Source of the DNA: Gammaproteobacteria bacterium
GTDB taxonomy: Bacteria; Pseudomonadota; Gammaproteobacteria; Steroidobacterales; Steroidobacteraceae
Length of the DNA: 44,890 bases
Direction: 5' to 3'
Assembly: GCA_025357835.1 (NCBI GenBank)
Contig: JANYLM010000111.1
Coordinates: forward strand, 1 to 44,890
Shown here one piece after another: positions 16,445-24,845 of the stretch (positions are counted from its first letter, which is position 1; each line of letters begins with the position of its first letter). The position numbers were made by a program, and so were the translations under genes. A model generated the notes under the pieces. It was not told the origin of the DNA and searched no databases. It saw nothing but the letters and a program-made list of their open reading frames with translations.

Positions 16445-17893
16445 ATGACGAATTTGCCCTCGCGTGTGGCGTTGCTTTTCGCCACAGCCCTAGCCGTATC
16501 CGCCGGACTCGCTGCTGAACCGTTTCCCTCGACTTACAAAGTACCGGTCAATCCGCCGGTGCTCGTCCAAGGAGCAACCGTGCTGACGGGCACCGGCGAA
16601 CGCATCGAAGGCGCAGATGTCTTGATCGCGAACGGCCGTATCGAGGCGGTCGGCCGGGCTTTGAAAGCACCCGCGGGCGCACGAGTCATCGATGCACAGG
16701 GTCGCTGGGTGACGCCCGGTTTCATCGACATTCATTCACACTTGGGGGTCTATGCAAGCCCGGCCGTGAAAGGCCTCGACGATGGCAACGAAGCGACTAG
16801 TCCCGTTACCGCCAATGTCTGGGCCGAGCACTCGATCTGGCCGCAAGATCCCGGCTTGCAGACCGCGCTGGAAGGCGGAGTGACTACCCTGCAGATTTTG
16901 CCAGGCTCGGCCAATCTGATCGGCGGGCGTTCAGTCGTCATTAAGAACGTGCCGGCCGTGACCTACCAGGCCATGAAGTTCCCCGCAGCGGCCTATGGCT
17001 TGAAGATGGCCTGCGGCGAAAACCCCAAGCGCGAATATGGGGAGAAGAATCAAACCCCCGCCACCCGCATGGGTAATGTCGCAGGCTATCGCCAGGCCTT
17101 CGCCGATGCGCAGGACTATCAGCAACAGTGGGACAAGTACCAGCGTGAATTGACGGAATACAACAAGAAGAAAGCAGAGCAGGGGCATGCCGGCACGATA
17201 GCCACCGACAAGAAAGCCAAGGGCAAGGACGAGCTTACCGTACCGACTCCGCCCAAGCGCGATCTTAAGCTCGAAACCCTGGCGGAGGTTTTACGCGGGA
17301 ATATTCGCGTGCATGTGCATTGTTACCGCTCCGATGAGATGGCGACCATGCTCGATATCGCGGATGAATTTGGCTTTAAAGTCGCGGCATTCCATCACGC
17401 GGTGGAAGCTTACAAAATCGCTGATCGCCTGGCTCAGAGAGGCGTGTGTGCCGCAATGTGGGCCGACTGGTGGGGTTTTAAAATGGAGGCCTTCGACGGC
17501 ATCCAAGAGAATCTGCCCATGGTGGACTACCCGCAGAGCAGTTGCGCCGTCGTTCACTCGGACTCCGAGGACGGCATCCAGCGCTTGAACCAGGAAGCGG
17601 CCAAAGCGATGGCACACGGCGCCCGGGTCGGCTTGATCGTGCCGCCAGAACGAGCGATCCGCTGGCTCACCGTCAATCCCGCCAAGTCGCTCGGCCTCGA
17701 CGATCGCATTGGCTCGCTGGAAAGCGGCAAGGCGGCGGACCTAGTGATCTGGAACGGCAATCCGTTCAGCGTATACGCGCTCGCGGAACAGGTGTTCATC
17801 GACGGTGCATTGATTTTCGATCGCGCAAATCCACCTAGCCGGCCGCGCTCGGATTTTCTCCTAGGACAACCCAGCGAAGCAGCGCAGTTATGA
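16445..17893 (+). CDS. Exported amidohydrolase-family protein, metal site complete
   Basis: Amidohydrolase of 482 residues, exported through a signal peptide (LLFATALAVSAGLAAEP). Metal ligands are visible: the HSH of GFIDIHSHLGVY, His in VHCYRSDE, His in AFHHAVEAYK, and Asp in VVHSDSED. The C-terminus has the usual GSLESGKAADLVIWNGNPF segment, and an unusually charged insert (EYNKKKAEQGH ... KKAKGKDEL) lies near the middle. It is related to imidazolonepropionase- and adenine deaminase-like periplasmic hydrolases, but no substrate can be named. It overlaps the next, related gene (ATGA). Confidence 0.9.
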   Translation: MTNLPSRVALLFATALAVSAGLAAEPFPSTYKVPVNPPVLVQGATVLTGTGERIEGADVLIANGRIEAVGRALKAPAGARVIDAQGRWVTPGFIDIHSHLGVYASPAVKGLDDGNEATSPVTANVWAEHSIWPQDPGLQTALEGGVTTLQILPGSANLIGGRSVVIKNVPAVTYQAMKFPAAAYGLKMACGENPKREYGEKNQTPATRMGNVAGYRQAFADAQDYQQQWDKYQRELTEYNKKKAEQGHAGTIATDKKAKGKDELTVPTPPKRDLKLETLAEVLRGNIRVHVHCYRSDEMATMLDIADEFGFKVAAFHHAVEAYKIADRLAQRGVCAAMWADWWGFKMEAFDGIQENLPMVDYPQSSCAVVHSDSEDGIQRLNQEAAKAMAHGARVGLIVPPERAIRWLTVNPAKSLGLDDRIGSLESGKAADLVIWNGNPFSVYALAEQVFIDGALIFDRANPPSRPRSDFLLGQPSEAAQL

Positions 17894-19149
17894 GATCACT
17901 GATCCTGAATTGCGCCCTCATCGGCGCGGCCCTGAATGCCCAGTGCGTACTCGCCCAAGATTTCCTCATCCGCGGCGCCACCGTACACACTGCTTCCTCG
18001 CAAGGCACATTGAAGAACACCGATGTGCTGGTGCGTGGAGGGACTATCGCCGCCATCGGGCCGGCGGCGGGGACACCCCCGGGGGCGACCGTCATCGACG
18101 CCAAGGGAAGGGATCTGACGCCGGGACTGTTCGGTGGATTGACCAATATCGGGCTGGAGGAGATCTCGCTCGAATCGGATACCGTCGATTCGACCCTCAA
18201 TCTCAAGGCGCCGGCTTGGGAGCAACAATGGCACCCGGAGCTGGACATGACGCCGGCCTATAACCCGCGCTCGACGCTTATCCCCGTCGCGCGTATCGCA
18301 GGGATCACTTGGACGATGCTCTCTCCAGACAGCGGGGACAGCATGGTCGGTGGTCAGGGTGCCGCGGTCACGCTCGACGGGCGCTATGACGCGGTGTTGC
18401 CCGGCAGCCGCTCATTATTTGTGGCCATGGGCAGCAGTGGAGCCAAGAACGCCGGCGGCACGCGCGCCGCCGAATACATGTTGCTGGAGCAGGCGATCCG
18501 CGAGGCACGCACGCAAGGTCCAGTCGGCGAAGGGGCCCTGCTGCACGCTGCCGGCCGAGAGACTGTAGCGCGCTACTTGGCGGGCGGACGCGTCTTTTTC
18601 CAAGTCGACCGCGCCGCCGACATTCTCGGCGTCATGGCGTTTGCTAAGCGCAACGGCATGAAACCGGTGATTTCGGGCGGCAGCGAAGCATGGGTGGTCG
18701 CCAAACAACTGGCGCAGGCAGGTGTGCCCGTCATCCTCGATCCCATCAAGGATCTGCCGAGCGATTTCGACCACTTGGCTGCGAGTCTGGACAATGCAGC
18801 GCGGCTGCAACGCGCGGGAGTGCGCATCGCCTTCTCGAGCGGCGACGCCCACAACGCTCGCGTGATACGCCAGCTCGCCGGTAATGCGGTGGCCCACGGT
18901 TTGTCCTGGGACGCGGCGCTGGCCGCCATTACGGCGAACCCTGCCGACATACTGGGCTTAGGCGCGACCCGGGGTCGCATTGCCGTGGGGCAAGTCGCGG
19001 ATCTTGTGCTGTGGAGCGGCGACCCACTCGAAGTCACTACCTTGGCGGACCAAGTCTGGATCGCCGGTCAATCGATCGAGATGCGTTCGCGCCAGACCGA
19101 GCTACGGGATCGCTACGTCGACAAGCTGAAAGCGCATACGGCGCTTTGA
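17890..19149 (+). CDS. Exported amidohydrolase-like paralogue lacking the HxH metal motif
   Basis: Related to the preceding gene, 419 residues, with its own signal peptide (LNCALIGAALNAQCVLA). The segment where the first His-x-His metal pair should stand reads TPGLFGGLTNIGLEE, so the two metal-binding His are gone. The C-terminal IAVGQVADLVLWSGDPLE region is kept, as is SSGDAHNARV. The pair probably forms a partnership, with this one acting as a partner or binding subunit, or it is a decayed enzyme. Paired amidohydrolases with one degenerate member are known in proteobacterial genomes (general family knowledge). Confidence 0.85.
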   Translation: MRSLILNCALIGAALNAQCVLAQDFLIRGATVHTASSQGTLKNTDVLVRGGTIAAIGPAAGTPPGATVIDAKGRDLTPGLFGGLTNIGLEEISLESDTVDSTLNLKAPAWEQQWHPELDMTPAYNPRSTLIPVARIAGITWTMLSPDSGDSMVGGQGAAVTLDGRYDAVLPGSRSLFVAMGSSGAKNAGGTRAAEYMLLEQAIREARTQGPVGEGALLHAAGRETVARYLAGGRVFFQVDRAADILGVMAFAKRNGMKPVISGGSEAWVVAKQLAQAGVPVILDPIKDLPSDFDHLAASLDNAARLQRAGVRIAFSSGDAHNARVIRQLAGNAVAHGLSWDAALAAITANPADILGLGATRGRIAVGQVADLVLWSGDPLEVTTLADQVWIAGQSIEMRSRQTELRDRYVDKLKAHTAL

Positions 19150-19354
19150 TAAACCCGGCGGCAATGTTCCGGATTCAGTACTGGTTCACAAAATCGCTAA
19201 ATACACGAGCCGAACTTGCTCCCTGTCGGCAATACGCGACTGCCCCTTGCCTTGAATCCACCGGCCAATGTTGCAAACTGCGGATGAGGCGCCGTGAACG
19301 GCTCCGCCGCTCCTGGTGCTAGCTCCTCTTTGCAGCGATTGAAGGATTATTATC

Positions 19355-19768
19355 ATGCGTCACCGTCTTCTCATTTCCATGGCGGCCCTAGCGCTGGCAA
19401 GCGCCGGCGTTTCGCAGGCGGGCGACTTAGGCATCCACGTCATTCTGTCGGGTGAAGTAGCGCCCGGTGTATACGGTCAAGTTCAATTCGGCAATGCCCC
19501 TCCCCCGCCGCTGGTTTACGCACAGCCTGTGTTGATCGAGGCGCAAGCAGCGCCGCCGCCGCCGGTGTACTTACACGTGCCGCCCGGCCATGCCAGGAAT
19601 TGGCGCAAGCACTGCCGGGAGTACAATGCCTGCAATCGGCCGGTGTACTTCGTTCGCTCCGCAGAGTACGAACCGCGTCGTGAGCACGACGATCACGATC
19701 ACGGGCACGATGGAGACGACGAACATGGCCACGGCCACGGCCACGGGCACGGGCATGATCGCGATTGA
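19355..19768 (+). CDS. Exported protein with a His/Asp-rich metal-binding tail
   Basis: Protein of 137 residues with a signal peptide (LLISMAALALASAGVSQA), a Pro-rich middle (PPPPLVYAQP, APPPPVYLHVPPGHA), a conserved core NWRKHCREYNACNRPVYFV and a C-terminal tail that alternates His with Asp/Gly (HDHDHGHDGDDEHGHGHGHG). Such tails bind Ni, Zn or Cu, so storage or buffering in the periplasm is likely. The core is shared by uncharacterised proteins of many gamma- and betaproteobacteria. AAGGA precedes ATG 19355 by 9 bases. A strong terminator hairpin follows. Confidence 0.82.
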   Translation: MRHRLLISMAALALASAGVSQAGDLGIHVILSGEVAPGVYGQVQFGNAPPPPLVYAQPVLIEAQAAPPPPVYLHVPPGHARNWRKHCREYNACNRPVYFVRSAEYEPRREHDDHDHGHDGDDEHGHGHGHGHGHDRD

Positions 19769-19778
19769 CCAGGAATCT

Positions 19779-19805
19779 GTGTCGAGCGCGAATCGCGCTC
19801 GACAC
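19779..19805. terminator. Bidirectional hairpin terminator
   Basis: A perfect 12-base stem, GTGTCGAGCGCG and CGCGCTCGACAC, around a 3-base loop, followed by TTACTT. It lies between the convergent His-tail gene and the GFA gene, so it can end both transcripts. No long T run is seen. Confidence 0.75.
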
Positions 19806-19818
19806 TTACTTCTGGAAT

Positions 19819-20244
19819 CTACTCCGGTAGCGCCACGCCCGACCCGCCCATCTCCTTCGGGAAGTCCTTTAGCTTCGGCAAACCATCCTTGATCCGCAGT
19901 ACGGTCTCCTGATAATTCACATGCACACCGGGCTGGAATTTCAGGTCTGGGAGCATTGCGGCATATACATCGGTGAGCTTCAGGGGTGGGTGCTCTCCGA
20001 ATAGATGGCCGCCGCAGGTCTTGCACCACTTGCGGAAACTCATGGGCGTCTTACTGTAGGTACCTATATTGTCGGCGCCCTTGGTTACCGTCACGGCGGT
20101 GGGCTGCCAAAGAGTAAATGCGTTGACCGGCCCGGCGGACCAGTGACGACAAGAATCGCAATGGCAGTAACCCATGGCGGCAGGTTCGCCGCTCACCGTG
20201 AATTCAACTGCACCGCAGAAGCAACGCGCTTTGTGATCAGCCAT
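19819..20244 (-). CDS. GFA-family (CENP-V/GFA domain) protein
   Basis: Zinc-binding GFA-domain protein of 141 residues. It has the expected Cys pattern: ARCFCGAVEF, GYCHCDSCRHW and RKWCKTCGGHLFGEH. The family includes the glutathione-dependent formaldehyde-activating enzyme, but most members are uncharacterised, so formaldehyde metabolism is only one option. GGAGGTGG precedes ATG 20244. It is convergent with the His-tail gene. Confidence 0.88.
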   Translation of the reverse strand: MADHKARCFCGAVEFTVSGEPAAMGYCHCDSCRHWSAGPVNAFTLWQPTAVTVTKGADNIGTYSKTPMSFRKWCKTCGGHLFGEHPPLKLTDVYAAMLPDLKFQPGVHVNYQETVLRIKDGLPKLKDFPKEMGGSGVALPE

Positions 20245-20398
20245 CTTCCACCTCCGTCAAAACGACAGTAATTTATTGTGACCGGTAAGGGTCGGTCACG
20301 GCCGATGTTCGGCGCGCGCCCACGCTAAGTCAATTGGCTCCGGCCGCGGCAATCTGCCATACTTTCCACAGTTCATGAACCAACCCATACACCTTGGT

Positions 20399-20451
20399 GC
20401 GCACATTAGCTGCCCGGCTTTCAATGAAAGCCGGGGTTCGGATGTGTGCGC
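20399..20451. other. Two-level stem-loop upstream of the ACT-like gene
   Basis: The inner stem is CCCGGCTTTC (20413-20422) with GAAAGCCGGG (20426-20435) and a 3-base loop; the outer stem is GCGCACA (20399-20405) with TGTGCGC (20445-20451). The element sits in the 212-base gap between two divergent genes. It could be an RNA leader of the 20484 gene, a terminator without T run, or an operator pair. Confidence 0.45.
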
Positions 20452-20483
20452 GCCACCGGGAAATCGTATGAGGAATCAAGTCC

Positions 20484-20738
20484 ATGAGTTATCGACAGTC
20501 ATCCCTATTGCGGCTGCGAGTCGTCGCGGACGCTGATCCCGGCGCACTCGCTCGCGTCCTCGAGCGCTTCCAAAATCTCAATGTGCTACCACGGCGGGTT
20601 ATCGCCGAATACGGCATGAACGATACGCTTCATATTCAGATCGACGTTTTCGGCTTGCGCGAAGATCAGTTGGCTCTGATCGCAGGGAAGATCGGCCAGG
20701 CGCCGTCCATCGTCAACACCTATTGGCACCCGGTGTGA
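20484..20738 (+). CDS. Small ACT-like domain protein
   Basis: Protein of 84 residues that looks like one ACT domain (beta-alpha-beta-beta-alpha-beta). It starts LLRLRVVADADPGALARVLERFQNL, where the DPGAL turn is typical of ACT domains, then LHIQIDVFG and a final helix LALIAGKIGQAPSIVN. Free-standing ACT domains bind amino acids or act as regulatory subunits, as IlvM/IlvN do. No catalytic partner is next to it. Start ATG 20484; a structured leader lies upstream. Function unknown. Confidence 0.7.
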   Translation: MSYRQSSLLRLRVVADADPGALARVLERFQNLNVLPRRVIAEYGMNDTLHIQIDVFGLREDQLALIAGKIGQAPSIVNTYWHPV

Positions 20739-20739
20739 T

Positions 20740-21591
20740 CTACCCTTGGTCGAGCGGAGCCGCCAGCAATTGAACCCAGAACAGGCCGCGCTTGGATGCA
20801 TGGCCTGCCGCATACGCGATACCCATCTCCGCGAATCTGGAATCCATAATGTTTTCGCAGTGCCCTGGGCTGTCCAGCCAGCCCTGTACTACTTCCTCGG
20901 CCGATTTCGGGCCGTAGGCAATGTTTTCACCGACTAGTTTTTCTTTGTAGCCACCGGCGCGGACCCGGTCCGCCGGCGAGTGCCCCGCTAAATCTTTGTG
21001 TTCGAAATAGCCGTGCTGGGCCATGTCTGTGGCATGTCCCAAGGCGACACCCGCCAACGTGCCGGACAACCTCATGGCCGGCGCAGCTCCATACGAGCGC
21101 TCGCCGCACCGGGTACCGCGGGCGCGCACCTCGTTAACGAGTTGCAGTGCTCGCTTCGCGAGCGCCGGCGCCTGTGATTTGGTGGGTACCACATACACAG
21201 AAGCCAGCACCAGCCAGGTATCCAAACCGCGGTGATAAACCCCCATGTCGCGCAGGTTCGGGTCCGTCACCGAGCGGCAGCTCGATCGCTTAAGCAGTGC
21301 AGCCATGGATGACTCCGGGCCGCTGACATGCAGCCCTGCGGTAGCTTCCGCCTCGTAGCCGCTGCCTTCCGCCGCCGCCGCGAGCGAGCGCCCGGCGGAC
21401 CATTGTTCGGCCGCGCGGTCCAACCGCTCATTGCGACGCAGCGGACGGGCGGTCGCAACGGTGCCGCCGCAACCGCCCGCGCGTAGCGATTGCACGGCGG
21501 ACACCACATCGGCCCGCGCGGTTAACGTTGCCGAGAGTCCGGCCAACAAGATTAATAGGCGCAATGAACGCTGCTGAGTTCGACGATTCAA
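20740..21591 (-). CDS. Exported CAP/SCP-domain protein
   Basis: Secreted or periplasmic protein of 283 residues with a CAP (CRISP/antigen 5/PR-1) domain in its C-terminal half: GHATDMAQHGYFEHKDLAGHSP, GENIAYGPKSAEEVVQGWLDSPGHC and FAEMGIAYA show the conserved His and Glu of the cavity. The start chosen is TTG 21591, preceded by AGGAGG with 6-base spacing and followed by a good signal peptide ending TLTARA. The longer frame to 21711 would put about 40 charged residues ahead of the signal. The N-terminal half has regular AEQWSAGRS/SSMAALLKRS segments of no known fold. Such bacterial CAP proteins are mostly uncharacterised. Confidence 0.85.
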   Translation of the reverse strand: MNRRTQQRSLRLLILLAGLSATLTARADVVSAVQSLRAGGCGGTVATARPLRRNERLDRAAEQWSAGRSLAAAAEGSGYEAEATAGLHVSGPESSMAALLKRSSCRSVTDPNLRDMGVYHRGLDTWLVLASVYVVPTKSQAPALAKRALQLVNEVRARGTRCGERSYGAAPAMRLSGTLAGVALGHATDMAQHGYFEHKDLAGHSPADRVRAGGYKEKLVGENIAYGPKSAEEVVQGWLDSPGHCENIMDSRFAEMGIAYAAGHASKRGLFWVQLLAAPLDQG

Positions 21592-21764
21592 CGCTAGCCT
21601 CCTGCTGATTCGATTCCGAGCTTTCACCACAGGTCGATAATTTCGGCTCGGGCGATCGCCAAGCCTATTGAATCGATGACGACTCGAGGGCCGTCTTACC
21701 AGAATGCACACAAAGAGACTAGACTCCTGGCCAATCTAGTTCGAAGGCTTTGCCGGGGGAAACC

Positions 21765-23027
21765 GTGCGGAGGTTACTATCAGTAGGCTGTGGTGAAATT
21801 GCAGCAGGCCTCGCCTTGTTGCTAGGCGGGCAGACCGGCGCGCTGGCCGATGAGCCGAAGTCCCTCCCTCAGGACAATTTTTTCTCATCGGTAAAACAGT
21901 CCCTCAAACAGGACGTCGATCATGAAGTGGTGCGCGGTCATTTCGACCTCGGATCGCCGCCGAATGTGCACCGATACTACTGTTTGGTAGACCCCAAGAC
22001 GGGACGCAGGGAACCGAATGGCCTGGTGGGGGATCCGGCCCCGCACACGGGCGGGATGACCGGCATCAAGAACAGCGCCGTCTCACTGTACCGCTGTGCC
22101 GACGCGGAACGGCAAGGGATGCTGGTCACTACCGGATATGTTCTCAGTGGGCCTGCGGCCGCTGCGATCAGCACCAGCCCGCAAGCGCAGACTCCCGCGC
22201 AAGCCCCAGCGACGCCAGCCATGGCGCTGGATATGGCCGCCACCTCACTCAATCAGATCGACGTCGGCGGTGTGAAACTGGGGATGTCGCCCGACCAGGT
22301 GCGTGCGGTGCTCAAGTCCAAGAAACTGCTTGAGTACAACGAGTCGGCCGAAACCTTAAGCTACTTAGATTCGGCCAAGAGTTTCGTACAGCCGATACCC
22401 AATGGCCGTTTTGTGAATGTCGTCGCAACCTGGACGTCACCGCCACCCTCTGCCGCCGGCGACACCTTCGACGTGGACGGTGAATTTTACGCTATCACGT
22501 TCACCCCGGTCCCCGGCAATGAGCGCGCAATGGGAATTGTCCACACAGTGGGATATTCGCCCGCAAACGCAATTCACGAAACCGCACTCGAGAGTGGGCT
22601 GTTCAAGAAATACGGCGGGTTTAGCGGGCCCAATGACCTTCCGGAGTCACCCACCTGGCGCTTTCAGAGCGGCGGCAATGTGCAAGTTGGCGATCCTTGT
22701 AGTCGCCGGGGCGTGTTTGGAGGACTCGGTGCACTGAATTCCGCGAACGTGGCCCATGGGAACCTGGCTCTGAAAAGGACGCCGGAAGACTTCAGACTCG
22801 AGATCGAACGCTGTGCTGCAGCGATCGTGACCGAGGACCACTTCACCGCCAACGGCGGCGCGCTGCGTGAAGACCGACTCGTCACGCGATTCACCGTGAC
22901 CGCCTACAGCCCTTTGCTGGGTTTGGAGGGCGCCAAAGCGGCGGCACAGCTGATTCAAGCGGCCGGTGGCAGGGTCACGAAGCCAGACGCATCACGAGCG
23001 ACGGACCCGCCTGCGTCTAATCTCTGA
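21765..23027 (+). CDS. Exported protein of unknown function
   Basis: About 420 residues. GTG 21765 with GGGGGA just upstream is preferred over TTG 21750. The N-terminus RRLLSVGCGEIAAGLALLLGG is a signal peptide ending near GALA. The protein has a Cys-containing N-terminal region (YYCLVDPKTGRREP, SLYRCADAERQG), an Ala/Pro/Gln-rich linker near 130-150 (AQTPAQAPATPAMA), and a C-terminal half starting with IDVGGVKLGMSPDQVRAVL, a pattern seen in exported unknowns. I recognise no family. The region ends 85 bases before the next small gene. Confidence 0.72.
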   Translation: MRRLLSVGCGEIAAGLALLLGGQTGALADEPKSLPQDNFFSSVKQSLKQDVDHEVVRGHFDLGSPPNVHRYYCLVDPKTGRREPNGLVGDPAPHTGGMTGIKNSAVSLYRCADAERQGMLVTTGYVLSGPAAAAISTSPQAQTPAQAPATPAMALDMAATSLNQIDVGGVKLGMSPDQVRAVLKSKKLLEYNESAETLSYLDSAKSFVQPIPNGRFVNVVATWTSPPPSAAGDTFDVDGEFYAITFTPVPGNERAMGIVHTVGYSPANAIHETALESGLFKKYGGFSGPNDLPESPTWRFQSGGNVQVGDPCSRRGVFGGLGALNSANVAHGNLALKRTPEDFRLEIERCAAAIVTEDHFTANGGALREDRLVTRFTVTAYSPLLGLEGAKAAAQLIQAAGGRVTKPDASRATDPPASNL

Positions 23028-23112
23028 CCCCCGACCGCAAGCCAGGCCACTCCCAGTGTAATGCGCATGCGCGTATCATGTCCGTAGCAACCCCTAGAAT
23101 TGTGAGAGCCCC

Positions 23113-23406
23113 ATGGAAGACAAACTATTGCGAGAGGAATTCGACACCGGCCTGAAGAAGATCCGGCATGAAATAAAAAGCCTTCTGGTGCCGCACGGCG
23201 TTTTTGGAATCGTTACGGATGTTGACAGCGGCTCGACGGGTGACGTCCCCGATGGCACCAGAATCGAAATCCACGCTAAGGGCCGAACTGTCGGAAAATC
23301 CTTTGACCGTCGGCAAATCGAAGGCTGTTGTCTCAGAGTGCGCGGGGCCGTTCTAGTAGACATCACCGCCATGGTCGAAGAAGTGTCGGCTGCACCGCAA
23401 TCCTGA
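23113..23406 (+). CDS. Small protein of unknown function
   Basis: Acidic to neutral protein of 97 residues, without signal peptide or membrane segment. It has an amphipathic N-terminal helix (LLREEFDTGLKKIRHEI) and a beta-rich middle (GVFGIVTDVDSGSTGDVP). The coding frame uses the region's normal codon pattern and starts at ATG 23113 after GAGAG. I do not recognise a family, and it may be cytoplasmic. The gene stands alone between an exported protein gene and a convergent small gene. Confidence 0.62.
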   Translation: MEDKLLREEFDTGLKKIRHEIKSLLVPHGVFGIVTDVDSGSTGDVPDGTRIEIHAKGRTVGKSFDRRQIEGCCLRVRGAVLVDITAMVEEVSAAPQS

Positions 23407-23445
23407 CCATGCTGATGCGCCTACCGGAACGGCTTCCTGATTAAC

Positions 23446-23724
23446 CTACCTGCCACGCCGAGCGGCGACAATGACGGCCGGCAGTTCCGCCTGCGAGACC
23501 AGCTTAACGTCGCGCTGAGTCGCATTCGCCGCCGATTGCTCCGTCCGCGACCGGATTCTCTCCGTCAGCGCCTGCAGCTGCCCCTTCTGGGTGGCGAGTT
23601 GATAGCTGTCAGCCGCCAACTCCTCTCCCTGTACCACCAGCTGATTGTGTTGGCTGATTAAACCACCCGTCGCGACGGCAATTGCCGCCATTAGGCCCAC
23701 GGTTATCAGGTTCGATGTGCGCAT
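23446..23724 (-). CDS. Small membrane-anchored coiled-coil protein
   Basis: Protein of 92 residues starting at ATG 23724, with the strong site AGGAGG 7 bases upstream. The longer open frame (to 23805) adds only a non-hydrophobic, Pro-rich extension. The N-terminal segment LITVGLMAAIAVATGGLI is a single membrane helix or uncleaved signal. Residues 30-75 (QLVVQGEELAADSYQLATQK, then GQLQALTERIRSR) look like a coiled coil, so it is likely a bitopic protein facing the periplasm. No family is recognised. Its stop is 39 bases from the convergent gene's stop. Confidence 0.68.
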   Translation of the reverse strand: MRTSNLITVGLMAAIAVATGGLISQHNQLVVQGEELAADSYQLATQKGQLQALTERIRSRTEQSAANATQRDVKLVSQAELPAVIVAARRGR

Positions 23725-23976
23725 AGCTAGTCCTCCTGAGTCGATGGGCACAGGTTCGCAAGGCGCCGTGTCCGGGGCCGTGTCCGAAGTCACGCCGGCG
23801 AACATCTATTTCTGAAACTGTGAACCAGTCGCGGTACCCGCCACTGCCGGAGGCGAGTAGACCCCTCCCGGGTCGCCCCGCAGGCGCCTTCCTCGAGCGC
23901 GGCTTGTTTTCTGCCGGCAGTTCGAATTACAGTCATCAAGCTGCCGTACCTAAGACAGTCCAATCGGAGCGAATCG

Positions 23977-24408
23977 ATGCGTAAACTTTATCTTCCTGCA
24001 CTGGCACTCTTCGTCGGCGCTCTGTATGCATGCGTGACGTCCCACGTGATGATCGGTACCGCGAGGCCACCGATATCACCCGCACTTGTCCAGATCTACT
24101 TCCACCCGCCAGCCGCCAAGTACGACGAAATCGCGATGTTGGACACTTCAAGCCGTGGCGCCTTCGCGATCACCGCTCAGGGCAAGACCGACGCAGTCAT
24201 TCAGCGACTCAAGGAAGAGGCGGCGAAGCTGGGCGCCAATGGCGTATTGCTACAGGGGGTAGGCGACCAGACCGGCGGCTCGATTAGCACTGGCTTTGGG
24301 CAGGCCACAGCGTCTGGCAACACAGCTTACGGGTCCGGGATAGGGATCTCCGGCAACGTGACGAACAAGGCGGGCAGCGGAATAGCCATCTACGTCCAGC
24401 CTAACTAG
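23977..24408 (+). CDS. Probable lipoprotein
   Basis: Protein of 143 residues with a lipoprotein signal peptide: hydrophobic LYLPALALFVGALYAC, where the Cys at residue 19 would be lipidated. The mature part begins VTSHVMIG and contains an alpha segment (DAVIQRLKEEAAKLGANGVLLQGV) and a Gly/Ser/Thr-rich C-terminus (GSISTGFGQATASGNTAYGSG). The ANGVLL pattern occurs in other small outer-membrane lipoproteins, such as some of the RcsF-like and DUF4156-like groups, but I cannot assign a family. Start ATG 23977 follows GGAGCGA. Confidence 0.72.
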   Translation: MRKLYLPALALFVGALYACVTSHVMIGTARPPISPALVQIYFHPPAAKYDEIAMLDTSSRGAFAITAQGKTDAVIQRLKEEAAKLGANGVLLQGVGDQTGGSISTGFGQATASGNTAYGSGIGISGNVTNKAGSGIAIYVQPN

Positions 24409-24807
24409 GTTATTACGCCGCTTGGGGGATTATTAGGCACCCCGTTATTTATTCCGCGCGTTCTCGACGGGTAGGTCGGACACACAGGGCACCGTTTGGG
24501 CCGTCGACCATGCCCACCCCCTATCTTTGGCCTTCGCCCACCCTCCAAAAATTGCCGCCATCCTGCGCTTTAGCCCGGTTGTGTGGGCCCGAAGCCGAAG
24601 AATTTCCATTCGACCATTAAAGTCTGCATCCAAATCGTCTTTTCGCACGAATACCCCATAAGCACCCTTAACCGTACTTTATTACGCAGATTCAGGTCGA
24701 CAGGACCGGCCAACTTGTAATTGTTGCAAACCCGGATTCATGTTTTGCGACGCGGCGAGGTGAGCAGGATTGATTTCATTTCTACCATTAATTAAAAGGG
24801 GTTTCCC
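24409..24807. other. 399-base gap between genes
   Basis: No gene with a credible start or codon pattern was found on either strand. One weak minus-strand open frame (24445-24648, 67 codons) has no clear Shine-Dalgarno site and is rejected. The last 60 bases are A/T-rich (CCATTAATTAAAAGGGG) and hold the ribosome-binding site and probably the promoter of the next gene. Confidence 0.5.
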
Positions 24808-24845
24808 ATGAACGGAAAGTTGTTGCCCGCCTGCTGGGCGCGCTG

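Noticed and set aside
24445..24648. Minus-strand frame of 67 codons in the 24.4-24.8 kb gap
   Set aside because: No Shine-Dalgarno site, no recognisable family, ordinary length for chance in this sequence.
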